Notes under the pieces: generated by a model
What the model was told of the DNA's origin: nothing
The model's input: only the letters and a program-made list of their open reading frames with translations
Database searches by the model: none
Shown here: piece by piece, positions 53,813 through 61,919 of the stretch
Position numbering within the stretch: the stretch's first letter is position 1
Layout of the letters: every line of letters begins with the position of its first letter
From: Rhodoligotrophos defluvii
GTDB lineage: Bacteria; Pseudomonadota; Alphaproteobacteria; Rhizobiales; Im1
Direction of reading: 5' to 3'
DNA: 64,000 nt
NCBI RefSeq assembly: GCF_005281615.1
Contig: NZ_SZZM01000005.1
Location: forward strand, 1 to 64,000
Program-made: the position numbers and the translations under genes

Positions 53813-55372
53813 TTGAGCGATCGAAGGAGCCGTCGCGTGGTCGTCATTGGCGCGGGGCCGGGCGGGCTTGCCTCGGCCATGCTGCTGGCGGCCAAAGGCG
53901 CCAAGGTCACCGTTGTCGAACGGCTGCCGCAGGTCGGCGGGCGCACCGGCCGCTGGCGCCAGGACGGCTTCACTTTCGACATCGGCCCCACCTTCTTCCT
54001 CTACCCTCGGGTTCTCGAAGACATATTCCGTGAATGCGGCCGCGATTTGTGGACCGAGCTCAGGTTCGAGCGAATCGATCCCATGTATCGCGTCCTGTTT
54101 GAGAATGCCGGCCATCTCGATGCAAGATCCGATGCGCAGAGCATGGCCGCCGAGATCGCCAGGCTGAGCCCCGAGGATGCCGCCCATCTGCCCCGCTACC
54201 TGGCGGACAACCGTAAGAAGCTTGCATCCTTCCGGCCGGTTCTGGAGAGCCCATTCAACGCGCTCACGGATTATCTGAAGGGCGACGTGCTGAAGTCGCT
54301 GTTCATGTTGCGGCCGCAGCTGTCGCTGGATCGGGATCTCAGGAAATATTTCAGGGACAGAAGGGTTCGGCAGGCCTTTTCGTTCCAGGCCAAATATCTC
54401 GGCATGTCGCCGTTCAACTGCCCGAGCCTGTTCACCATCCTCGCCTTTCTCGAGCACGAATTCGGGATATGGCACCCCATCGGCGGGCATGCGGTCGTCA
54501 TGGACAAGATGGCCGAGATCGCCCGGGACATGGGCGTTGAGATCAGGCTTCAGGAGCCGGCAGTCCGTATTCTGTTCGAGGGCCGCCGCGCCGTCGGCGT
54601 CGAGACCACCAAGGGGCGCTATCCCGCGGATGCGCTGGTGATCAACGCTGATTTCGGCCATGCCATGGGTGCCCTGATCCCGAACCATTTGCGCCGGCGG
54701 TGGACCGACCGCAACATCGCGGCGAAGAAATATTCCTGCTCGACCTTCATGATGTATCTCGGCATCGATGGCCTCTACGAGGACGTGCCGCACCACAGCA
54801 TCATGCTGGCCGAGGACCTCGAGGCCAACATAAGGGACATCCAGGACGGCCGGGTGCTGCCGAAGGCCCCGTCGATCTACCTGCAGAACGCGGGGGTGAC
54901 CGACCCGAGCCTGGCGCCGCGCGGCATGAGCACGCTCTACGTGCTGGTGCCGGTGGCCCATGTCACGGGCGCGATCGACTGGCCCAGGGTTGTGCCGCAG
55001 TTCCGTGAGCAGGTGATCGACCGCCTCGAGCTGATGGGCGTGAAGCATCTACGGGAGCGTATCCGCTTCGAAAAGATCCTCACGCCCCAGGGCTGGCGGA
55101 ACGATCTTGCCATCTACAAGGGGGCGACCTTCAATCTCAGCCATACGCTGGGCCAGATGCTGTATTTCCGGCCGCATAACCGCTTCGAGGATCTCGATCG
55201 GATCTATCTCGTCGGAGGCGGGACCCATCCCGGCAGCGGCCTGCCGGTCATCTTCGAATCGGCGCGCATCTCGACCCGCCTGCTTGCTGCGGACCTGGCG
55301 CTGGAGGCACCATCAAGCCTTGCCGCGGCCACGGTCATGCCGCCCATGGAATTGGAACTGGAGAAAGTCTGA
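53813..55372 (+). CDS. Carotenoid desaturase/oxidase, CrtI/CrtN/CrtP family, copy 1
   Basis: A 519-residue FAD protein. The dinucleotide motif VVVIGAGPGGLASAM is at residues 9-23, the GGRTGRWRQDGFTFDIGPTF segment follows, and the C-terminal FAD motif is VGGGTHPGSGLPVIFESA near residue 464. In a squalene-based pathway this family either inserts double bases of conjugation into squalene (CrtN) or oxidises the terminal methyl group (CrtP); I cannot tell which from sequence alone. The start is a TTG at 53813 with GGGGGAG about eight bases upstream; the open frame continues far upstream through the opposite-strand gene. The stop overlaps the next start (TGATG). Confidence 0.87.
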   Translation: MSDRRSRRVVVIGAGPGGLASAMLLAAKGAKVTVVERLPQVGGRTGRWRQDGFTFDIGPTFFLYPRVLEDIFRECGRDLWTELRFERIDPMYRVLFENAGHLDARSDAQSMAAEIARLSPEDAAHLPRYLADNRKKLASFRPVLESPFNALTDYLKGDVLKSLFMLRPQLSLDRDLRKYFRDRRVRQAFSFQAKYLGMSPFNCPSLFTILAFLEHEFGIWHPIGGHAVVMDKMAEIARDMGVEIRLQEPAVRILFEGRRAVGVETTKGRYPADALVINADFGHAMGALIPNHLRRRWTDRNIAAKKYSCSTFMMYLGIDGLYEDVPHHSIMLAEDLEANIRDIQDGRVLPKAPSIYLQNAGVTDPSLAPRGMSTLYVLVPVAHVTGAIDWPRVVPQFREQVIDRLELMGVKHLRERIRFEKILTPQGWRNDLAIYKGATFNLSHTLGQMLYFRPHNRFEDLDRIYLVGGGTHPGSGLPVIFESARISTRLLAADLALEAPSSLAAATVMPPMELELEKV

Positions 55373-56904
55373 TGCAGATGCAGACAGTCAAGCGCGTGGC
55401 GGTTGTGGGTGGCGGGCTCGGCGGCCTGGCGGCAGCCTGTACCTTGGCCGCCCGCGGCCACGACGTCACCCTGTTCGACAAGAACCCCTGGGCCGGCGGC
55501 AAGGCCGCGGTGCTGCAAGGCCAAGGGTTCCGCTTCGACATGGGGCCGACCATCCTGACCGTGCCCGGCGTCCTGCGCCGGATCTTCAGCGAGGCCGGCC
55601 GCAAGCTGGAGGACTATGTGGAGCTGGTGCGGCTCGACCCGCAATGGCGCTGCTTCTTCGACGATGGCTCCGTGCTGGACCTGGTGGAGAACGTCGACCA
55701 GATGGCGCAGAACATCGCCAACTATACGGGCGACCCTCACTCCTCCGAAGGCTACAAGCAGTTCATCAAGCTTTCAGAGCGCCTGCACGACGTCTCCAAC
55801 CGCTTCTTCTTCTGGAAATCGGTGGAGGACCTCAAGGACACCATTGATTTCAAGCGCAATCTCGATGCCAAGACCCTGGCCGACGTGATGTCGCTGCGTA
55901 TGGGCGCGACGGTGGCCGGCACCATTCGCCGCAAGGTGCCGGACGAGCGGGTGGCGCAGATGCTCGACCACTTCACCCAGTATGTCGGCTCCTCGCCCTA
56001 TGCCTCGCCGGCGGTGCTTTGCTCCATCGCCCACATGCAGACCGAGCTCGGCGTGTGGTACCCCATGGGTGGCACGCGGGCGGTGCCTGTCGCCCTGGAG
56101 AAGCTGGCGCGCGAGCTCGGCGTGAAATTCCACCTCGGCACCAATGTCCAGCGGATTGCGCAGGCGCAAGGCCGGGTGGTCGGGGTGGTGACCGACAAGG
56201 GCGAGCAGTTTCCGATGGACGCTGTCGTGTCCAATATGGACGCGATCAGGACCTATGCGGAGCTGATCGGCGGCGAGGCCGGCGCGCGCTATATGGACAT
56301 GCGCAAATACGAGCCGGCCTGCTCGGGCGTGGTGCTCTATCTCGGCCTCAGCAAGGCTTACGACCATCTGCTGCACCATTGCTTCGTCTTCTCCCGCGAC
56401 CCCGAGGAGGAGTTCGACGCGATCTACAACGAAGGCGAGCCGGCGCCGGACCCCACCTGCTATCTCGCGGCAACGGCGCGCACCGAAAAGGGCGTGGCGC
56501 CGGAAGGTGGCGAGGCGCTCTACGTGCTCGTGCACACGCCTTACCTGCGTCCGCACCACGACTGGTCCAAGATGCTGCCGGCCTACCGCCGGATCATCCT
56601 CGACAAGCTCAAGCGCTCGGCCGGCATGGAGGATATCGAGGAGCGGATCGTGTTCGAAGACAGCCTGACGCCCCAGGGCATTCACGACCGCTACAAGGTG
56701 CTCAACGGCGCCATCTACGGGCTCGCCAGCCACGGCCGCTTTCTCGGCGCGTTCAAGCCAGGCAACCGCAGCCGCCATGTGCAAGGGCTCTATCTCGCGG
56801 GCGGGGCGGCCCATCCCGGTCCCGGCATGCCCATGGTGATGATGTCCGGCTGGATCGCCGCCGATGCCCTCGATCAGGACGCCAAGGGGCGTATAGCGGC
56901 TTGA
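55372..56904 (+). CDS. Carotenoid desaturase/oxidase, CrtI/CrtN/CrtP family, copy 2
   Basis: A 510-residue FAD protein related to copy 1 but clearly diverged. The N-terminal motif is VAVVGGGLGGLAAACTLAARG, followed by AGGKAAVLQGQGFRFDMGPT and a C-terminal LAGGAAHPGPGMPMVMMSG. The pair probably splits desaturation and terminal oxidation of the C30 chain. The ATG at 55372 shares a base with the preceding stop (TGATG) and the stop overlaps the next gene's TTG, so the run of genes is translationally coupled. Confidence 0.88.
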   Translation: MQMQTVKRVAVVGGGLGGLAAACTLAARGHDVTLFDKNPWAGGKAAVLQGQGFRFDMGPTILTVPGVLRRIFSEAGRKLEDYVELVRLDPQWRCFFDDGSVLDLVENVDQMAQNIANYTGDPHSSEGYKQFIKLSERLHDVSNRFFFWKSVEDLKDTIDFKRNLDAKTLADVMSLRMGATVAGTIRRKVPDERVAQMLDHFTQYVGSSPYASPAVLCSIAHMQTELGVWYPMGGTRAVPVALEKLARELGVKFHLGTNVQRIAQAQGRVVGVVTDKGEQFPMDAVVSNMDAIRTYAELIGGEAGARYMDMRKYEPACSGVVLYLGLSKAYDHLLHHCFVFSRDPEEEFDAIYNEGEPAPDPTCYLAATARTEKGVAPEGGEALYVLVHTPYLRPHHDWSKMLPAYRRIILDKLKRSAGMEDIEERIVFEDSLTPQGIHDRYKVLNGAIYGLASHGRFLGAFKPGNRSRHVQGLYLAGGAAHPGPGMPMVMMSGWIAADALDQDAKGRIAA

Positions 56905-57698
56905 GCGGACGCGCGACAGGGGCGACGGCGGCGCTGAATGCCTATTCGCCGTTTCTCTTCAAGCTGTTCGCGCGCTATCTCGACCGCTATTTCGCGGCAA
57001 ACTTCACCGCCGTGCGCGTTCTGAAGCCGGGGCTTCCCCATCTCCCAGCCGGCCGGCCGCCCATCTTCTTCAGCAATCATGTGAGCTGGTGGGACCCGAT
57101 CTTCTATGTGCTGATCGCGGCCCGGCTGCTTCCCGGGTACCGGAGCTTCGGCCCGATCGATGCGGCATCCCTGCGCAAATACCGCTTTCTCAGGCGCCTG
57201 GGGATTTTCCCTGTCGAGCAGAACACGGCCCGCGGCGCCGCGCAGTTCCTCACCACGGCCCGTGGGCTGCTCGCTGCGCCGGGCACGGCGCTCTGGATCA
57301 CCCCGCAAGGCCGTTTTGCCGACAGCCGCGAGCGGCCCATCGCGTTCCGTCCGGGGCTTGCCCATCTCGCCCGCGACGTGCCGGACGCCGTGCTGGTGCC
57401 GGTGGCGCTCGAATACCCCTTCTGGAGCGAGCGGCGGCCGGAGGCCCTGTTCTCGTTCGGCCCGATCATCGATCCGCGCGACCATGGCGACCGGACTGCC
57501 GCGCAGTGGAATGCGCTGCTCGAACAGCGCATGATTGATCAGATGGAGCGGCTTGCCGCAGCGGCCATTGCCCGCGATCCCGAACGGTTCGATGAGCTGG
57601 TGGTCGGCCGGGCGCGGGTCAGCCCCGCCTATGACGGATGGCGCTGGCTCAGGGCCAGGGTCAGGGGCGAGCGCTTCTCCGCCGCGCACGAGGATTGA
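56901..57698 (+). CDS. Acyltransferase, PlsC-like (CrtO-type role suggested)
   Basis: A 265-residue glycerolipid-type acyltransferase. The catalytic HxxxxD motif is His60 to Asp65 (NHVSWWDP), and the acceptor-binding block is WITPQGRFADSRERP, with Gln where most family members have Glu (PEG). In staphyloxanthin-type pathways an acyltransferase esterifies the sugar on the carotenoid; the position between the desaturases and a glycosyltransferase supports this. The TTG at 56901 overlaps the stop of copy 2 (TTGA). The frame is open upstream only as a shadow of that gene. Confidence 0.8.
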   Translation: MSGRATGATAALNAYSPFLFKLFARYLDRYFAANFTAVRVLKPGLPHLPAGRPPIFFSNHVSWWDPIFYVLIAARLLPGYRSFGPIDAASLRKYRFLRRLGIFPVEQNTARGAAQFLTTARGLLAAPGTALWITPQGRFADSRERPIAFRPGLAHLARDVPDAVLVPVALEYPFWSERRPEALFSFGPIIDPRDHGDRTAAQWNALLEQRMIDQMERLAAAAIARDPERFDELVVGRARVSPAYDGWRWLRARVRGERFSAAHED

Positions 57699-57706
57699 GC
57701 GACGCC

Positions 57707-58837
57707 ATGTTTCCCGCCCTGGCCATTGCCTGTCTCGTGCTGGCGCTCATTCCCTTCCTGCTGTGCCTGATGAATCTGTTTCTGTACAGGCCGCCGCAAG
57801 CCGTTGCGCCGGCGGGCATTCCACCGGTTTCGGTGCTGATACCCGCCCGCAACGAGGAGGCGGGCATCGCACGCACCCTGGAGGCCGTGCTCGCCAACCG
57901 CGGCTGCAGTTTCGAGGTGGTCGTGGCGGATGATTCCTCCACCGACCACACCCGCGCCATCGTCGAGGACTTCGTGAGGCGCGATCCCCGCGTCCGGTTG
58001 ATTGCCACGCCGCCGCTGCCGCCCGGCTGGATGGGCAAGAACAATGCCTGCCAGACACTTGCCGCGGCTGCCCGCCACGACATCGCTCTGTTCGTAGATG
58101 CGGATGTGCACCTTGCGCCCGATGCCGTTGCGCGCATTGCCGGATGTCTCGTCCGGCGCCGGCTGAGCCTGGCCAGCGGCTTTCCCCACCAGATCACCAG
58201 AGGCTTTTGGGAGAAGCTGATGGTGCCGCTCATCCATTTCGTCCTCCTGGGCTTCTTGCCGATGATCGGCGCGCGGCTGAGCAATTGGCCCGCCTTCGCC
58301 ACCGGATGCGGCCAGCTGATCGCGGTGCGGCTGTCCGACTATCGCGCCATAGGGGGCCATGGCGCCATCCGCGGCCTCATCCATGACGGGGTGCAGTTGC
58401 CGCGCCTCTTCCGCCGCCACGGGTTGAGAACCGATCTTTTCGACGCGGAGACCCTGGCGGCCACCCAGATGTACGGCAATTTCCGCGACCTGTGGGCGGG
58501 CTTCTCCAAGAATGCCCACGAGGGGATGGCAACGCCTGTCGCCTTGCCCATCTGGACGGTACTGCTGTTCGGTGGCCAAGTGCTGCCGTTCCTGTTGTGG
58601 CCGGTGGCCTGGTTCGGATCCGCCGATCCCGTGGCGCGCTGGGCGCTCGCTGCTGCCATAGGCTGCGCCTGGGCCATGCGGCTGGCTTTGGCGCTTCGCT
58701 TTCATCAATCCTGGCTCAGCGCATTGCTGCATCCCTTCGGCATTCTCGTCACCTTGGCCCTGCAATGGATGGCGCTGTGGCGCTGGCACGGCGGCAAGGA
58801 AGTACGCTGGCGTGGCCGTGCCTATTCGCGTTCGTGA
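57707..58837 (+). CDS. Family 2 glycosyltransferase, CrtQ/HpnB-like
   Basis: A 376-residue membrane-anchored GT2 enzyme. One N-terminal helix (residues 3-25) precedes the GT-A domain (VSVLIPARNEE, VVVADDSSTD, LPPGWMGKNNACQ, ALFVDADVHLAP), and two or three C-terminal helices follow (about 290-355). The PPGWMGKN signature is shared by CrtQ, which glycosylates diaponeurosporenoic acid, and by hopanoid-associated HpnB. The carotenoid operon context favours CrtQ. The ATG at 57707 is used; a TTG at 57695 overlapping the previous stop is an alternative. Confidence 0.85.
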   Translation: MFPALAIACLVLALIPFLLCLMNLFLYRPPQAVAPAGIPPVSVLIPARNEEAGIARTLEAVLANRGCSFEVVVADDSSTDHTRAIVEDFVRRDPRVRLIATPPLPPGWMGKNNACQTLAAAARHDIALFVDADVHLAPDAVARIAGCLVRRRLSLASGFPHQITRGFWEKLMVPLIHFVLLGFLPMIGARLSNWPAFATGCGQLIAVRLSDYRAIGGHGAIRGLIHDGVQLPRLFRRHGLRTDLFDAETLAATQMYGNFRDLWAGFSKNAHEGMATPVALPIWTVLLFGGQVLPFLLWPVAWFGSADPVARWALAAAIGCAWAMRLALALRFHQSWLSALLHPFGILVTLALQWMALWRWHGGKEVRWRGRAYSRS

Positions 58838-58920
58838 GTTTGCCGCATCGAGGCCACCTTGTTCGGCGCGCCCGAGCCGACATAGAATGGCGGAGATCAC
58901 AGCCCTCTGGAGCTGGAACG

Positions 58921-59508
58921 ATGTGGAAAGGCCTCACAGGCGCGGTGCTTGCGGCCGTTTTGAGTCTCGCCGGGATCCATTCGGCGGCCCAATCTGCCCC
59001 CGGGCAGACGGCCTATGACTTCAGCTTCACTGCCATAGACGGCAGCCCCATGCCCCTGTCTCGCTTCAAGGGGAATGTGCTGCTGGTGGTGAACACCGCT
59101 TCGAAATGCGGCTTCGTTGGCCAGTACGACGGCTTGGAGATGCTGTGGAACGCCTACAAGGACAGGGGCCTGGTGGTGATCGGCGTCCCCTCCAACGACT
59201 TCGGCGGGCAGGAACCCGGCTCGCGGGAGGAGATCGCCGACTTCTGCAGGCTCAATTATGGCGTTTCCTTTCCTTTGACCGACAAGACAGCCGTCTCCGG
59301 CGACAACGCCCATCCCTTCTACAAGTGGGCTGGCGACGAGGCCGGTCTGGTCGGGCGGCCGAAGTGGAATTTCCATAAATACCTGATCGGCAGCGACGGC
59401 CGGTTCCTCGACTGGTTCGCGACCACGACCGACCCGCAATCCGAGAAGCTGATCAAAACCATTGAGGCGGCGCTTGCTGAACCCAAGCAGGAGATGCCGG
59501 CCCATTAG
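58921..59508 (+). CDS. Exported glutathione peroxidase family thiol peroxidase
   Basis: A 195-residue protein. A signal peptide (MWKGLTGAVLAAVLSLAGIH, cleavage near AAQS) precedes a thioredoxin-fold peroxidase domain. The peroxidatic residue is Cys63 in NTASKCGF rather than selenocysteine; VPSNDFGGQEPGS and KWNFHKYL carry the conserved Gln/Asn and Trp-Asn. A periplasmic location is unusual for this family. It reduces lipid or hydrogen peroxides and follows the carotenoid operon by 83 bases, consistent with antioxidant defence of the envelope. The ATG has GGAG eight bases upstream. Confidence 0.88.
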   Translation: MWKGLTGAVLAAVLSLAGIHSAAQSAPGQTAYDFSFTAIDGSPMPLSRFKGNVLLVVNTASKCGFVGQYDGLEMLWNAYKDRGLVVIGVPSNDFGGQEPGSREEIADFCRLNYGVSFPLTDKTAVSGDNAHPFYKWAGDEAGLVGRPKWNFHKYLIGSDGRFLDWFATTTDPQSEKLIKTIEAALAEPKQEMPAH

Positions 59509-59693
59509 CGTTCCAAACGGCAACGCAACCACCAGATGCAACTTGCGTTCTGTACTCGCGAAAGGAATGCGACTCACCGTACTGTATCCGGCAATGTGAG
59601 TGTGTGGTGCGGACAGAAAAGGCCAATTGCGAAATAAGCCGTGGTGCCCGCCGCGCGTGCATGCGCCGGCCGAGGCGGATGGAGGTGTGAACG

Positions 59694-60446
59694 ATGACCG
59701 GAGAAGCCATTGGCCCGGTTCTTCAGGCTAAGGGCCTGCATGCTCACCAGGGCCGTGCACATGTGCTGCGGGGGGTGGATCTCTCGATCTACGAGGGCGA
59801 CGGCGTGGCGCTGACCGGTGCAAATCGGGCGGGGAAATCAACGCTACTCCGCACATTGGTTGGCCTCGTGATGCCGAGCGCCGGCGAGGTTCTGTTCAGG
59901 GGACAACAGATCGAGGGCCGACCGGCCAACGAGATCGCGAGGCTCGGCATCGGCTTCGTGCCCAAGCAGCGGCGGGTCTTCGCCCGCATGACCGCTTACG
60001 AGAACCTGGAGATCGGCCGCCGGCTCGAAGCGCCGCAAAGAAGCAAGGTGGAGTGGACCTTCGACAAGGTCTTCCATCTCTTCCCGCGGCTCGCGGCACG
60101 GAAGGACCGATTTGCCGGGGATCTGAGCCCGGGCGAACAGCGGCTGCTGATCATCGCGCGCACTCTCATGGGCAGCCCGGAGGTCGTGCTGCTGGACGAA
60201 CCGGCCCATGATCTCCCCGCTGACGATGTGGATGAGCTGATTCGGGTGCTCGACAGGATGCGCGGCGAGGGGCTCAGCCTGGTGGTTGCCGAGACGTCGC
60301 TGCGGGTGGCGGCTGCCGTCTGCGACCGCGTCTGCGTCATGGAAGACGGCAAGATTCTGCAGCAGCAGGCGCTCGAGCCCATCGAGGAGGACGAGGACGA
60401 ACCAGTCGGTGCAAAACAGAAGGTTGCCACTGCCGGCCATTCCTGA
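59694..60446 (+). CDS. Orphan LivF-like ABC ATPase
   Basis: A 250-residue protein resembling the LivF ATPase of branched-chain amino acid transporters. Walker A is GANRAGKST (residues 42-50, Arg where Gly is usual). The signature is LSPGEQ (144-149) instead of LSGGQ. Walker B VVLLDEP (164-170) is present, but the following EGL is replaced by AHD. No permease, LivG or binding-protein gene is nearby. It ends in an acidic, Glu/Asp-rich tail. It may be a repurposed or regulatory ATPase. GGAGGTG precedes the ATG. The 185 bases upstream show one weak AACGCAA/TTGCGTT dyad. Confidence 0.8.
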   Translation: MTGEAIGPVLQAKGLHAHQGRAHVLRGVDLSIYEGDGVALTGANRAGKSTLLRTLVGLVMPSAGEVLFRGQQIEGRPANEIARLGIGFVPKQRRVFARMTAYENLEIGRRLEAPQRSKVEWTFDKVFHLFPRLAARKDRFAGDLSPGEQRLLIIARTLMGSPEVVLLDEPAHDLPADDVDELIRVLDRMRGEGLSLVVAETSLRVAAAVCDRVCVMEDGKILQQQALEPIEEDEDEPVGAKQKVATAGHS

Positions 60447-60508
60447 GCAAGCTGCCCCTGGGCGGCATTGCTGACGCTGCCGTCTCTGGCTTGAGTTAAG
60501 GGAGTGCC

Positions 60509-61501
60509 ATGCCGCTTGGGGCGATGCCTCGCGCCTTGTTCTATGTTGCGCCTGGCCGCGCCGAATTGCGTGCGGTTGAACCGAGGAAAAGATCCGCCGG
60601 CGTCGAGATCTGCCTGGTGCGGACCTGTTGGTCCGGGCTGAGCCGCGGCACCGAGCGCCTGGTGTTTCAGGGCCGTTTGCCGCCATCGGAATGGCAGCGC
60701 ATGCGCGCGCCTTTCCAAGAGGGCGATTTTCCCTTTCCCGTGAAATATGGCTATAGCGCCGTAGGCCGCGTCGAACGCGGACCGCCCGACCTCGTCGGAC
60801 GCCATGTCTTCTGCCTCTATCCCCATCAGGATCAGTTCGAGGTGGAAGCTGCGGCCCTCGTTCCCCTGTCTGAGGGCGTTCCGCTCCGGCGCGCCATCCT
60901 CAGCGCCAATCTGGAGACCGCGCTCAATGTGATCTGGGACAGCGGCGCTGCCCCGGGCGATCGCATCACCATCATTGGCGGTGGCATCGTCGGTCTGCTC
61001 GTCTGCTACCTCGCGGCAGCATTGCCCGGAGCGGAGGTCACCCTGGTCGACATCGCGTCCGGGCGGGCCGAGATCGCCCACCTGTTCGGCGCCCATTTCG
61101 CCGCGCCGGAAGATGCCCCGGGCGAGGCAGACATCGTGATCCACGCCAGCGGCAGCCCCCAGGGCCTGGCCCTGGCGCTGGAGCTGGCCGGGACCGAGGG
61201 AACCATTGTCGAGGCAAGCTGGTTCGGTGACCAGACTGTCGGCCTCCCCCTCGGGGCCGCCTTCCACAGCCGCCGCCTGCGGCTGATCGCGTCGCAGGTG
61301 GGCATGGTCGCGACGGCGCGGCGCGCGCGCTGGACCCATCGCCGCCGGCTGGAGAAGGCGGTCTCGCTGCTCAGGGACGACCGTCTGGACCGGCTGGTGA
61401 CCCATGAGGTGGGATTTGATGACCTTGCCGGGCAGATTGCCGGCCTGCTAAAGCCCGGGGCTCCAGGGCTCATGGCGGCTGTGCGCTATCGAGCTGAATG
61501 A
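60509..61501 (+). CDS. MDR-family (zinc-type) dehydrogenase of unknown substrate
   Basis: A 330-residue medium-chain dehydrogenase/reductase. The GroES-like N-terminal part contains TCWSGLSRGTERLVF and FPVKYGYSAVGRVE, without the usual Cys/His catalytic zinc set. The NAD(P)-binding Rossmann motif is IIGGGIVGLLVCYLAAALPG (about residues 153-172). It resembles BchC-like proteins but no bacteriochlorophyll genes are present. It is the first gene of a four-gene operon with a pterin-synthase homologue, a glycosyltransferase and a methyltransferase, so it probably oxidises or reduces the same small molecule. Confidence 0.8.
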   Translation: MPLGAMPRALFYVAPGRAELRAVEPRKRSAGVEICLVRTCWSGLSRGTERLVFQGRLPPSEWQRMRAPFQEGDFPFPVKYGYSAVGRVERGPPDLVGRHVFCLYPHQDQFEVEAAALVPLSEGVPLRRAILSANLETALNVIWDSGAAPGDRITIIGGGIVGLLVCYLAAALPGAEVTLVDIASGRAEIAHLFGAHFAAPEDAPGEADIVIHASGSPQGLALALELAGTEGTIVEASWFGDQTVGLPLGAAFHSRRLRLIASQVGMVATARRARWTHRRRLEKAVSLLRDDRLDRLVTHEVGFDDLAGQIAGLLKPGAPGLMAAVRYRAE

Positions 61502-61514
61502 GGGAGTTGGCCGA

Positions 61515-61919
61515 ATGTATGCGGTGGAGGTTCGTGACCACATCATGATCGCGCACAGCCTGCCGAGGCCGCTGTTCGGACCGGCGCAGGGGCTGCATGG
61601 TGCAACCTATGTTGTGGACGCGGCGTTCATGCGCTCCGAGCTCACGGAGGACGAGGTCGTCCTCGATATCGGGCGGGCGATCGCGATGCTGCGCGAAGTG
61701 CTCGCCCCGCTCAATTACCAGAACCTCGACCGGCTGCCCCATCTCAAGGGGCGGATCACGACCACCGAATTCCTATGCCGGCTCATCTTCGACGAGATCG
61801 TCAAGCGGCTCAACGCCGGCGCGTTCGGTCCGGGCTCGGAGGGGGTTGAGCGGGTGAGGATCACGTTGCAGGAGACCCATCTTGCGCGCGCCTGGTACGA
61901 GGGAGACGTCAACCGGTGA
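61515..61919 (+). CDS. 6-pyruvoyltetrahydropterin synthase / QueD homologue with altered active site
   Basis: A 134-residue T-fold protein. It keeps two of three zinc histidines (His14 in IAHSL and His28 in LHGATY) and Glu85 (TTTEF). The third zinc His is Ala30 (HGA instead of HGH), the usual catalytic Cys four residues before His28 is Ala24, and the usual catalytic His of LDHxxLN is Tyr68 (LNYQNLD). It therefore is unlikely to do the normal PTPS or QueD reaction and may bind or transform another substrate. GAGGGAG precedes the ATG. The stop overlaps the next gene's GTG. Confidence 0.78.
   Translation: MYAVEVRDHIMIAHSLPRPLFGPAQGLHGATYVVDAAFMRSELTEDEVVLDIGRAIAMLREVLAPLNYQNLDRLPHLKGRITTTEFLCRLIFDEIVKRLNAGAFGPGSEGVERVRITLQETHLARAWYEGDVNR

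Noticed and set aside
60509-61501. BchC bacteriochlorophyllide dehydrogenase
   Set aside because: Similarity is at the MDR superfamily level only, and no bacteriochlorophyll or reaction-centre genes occur in the window.
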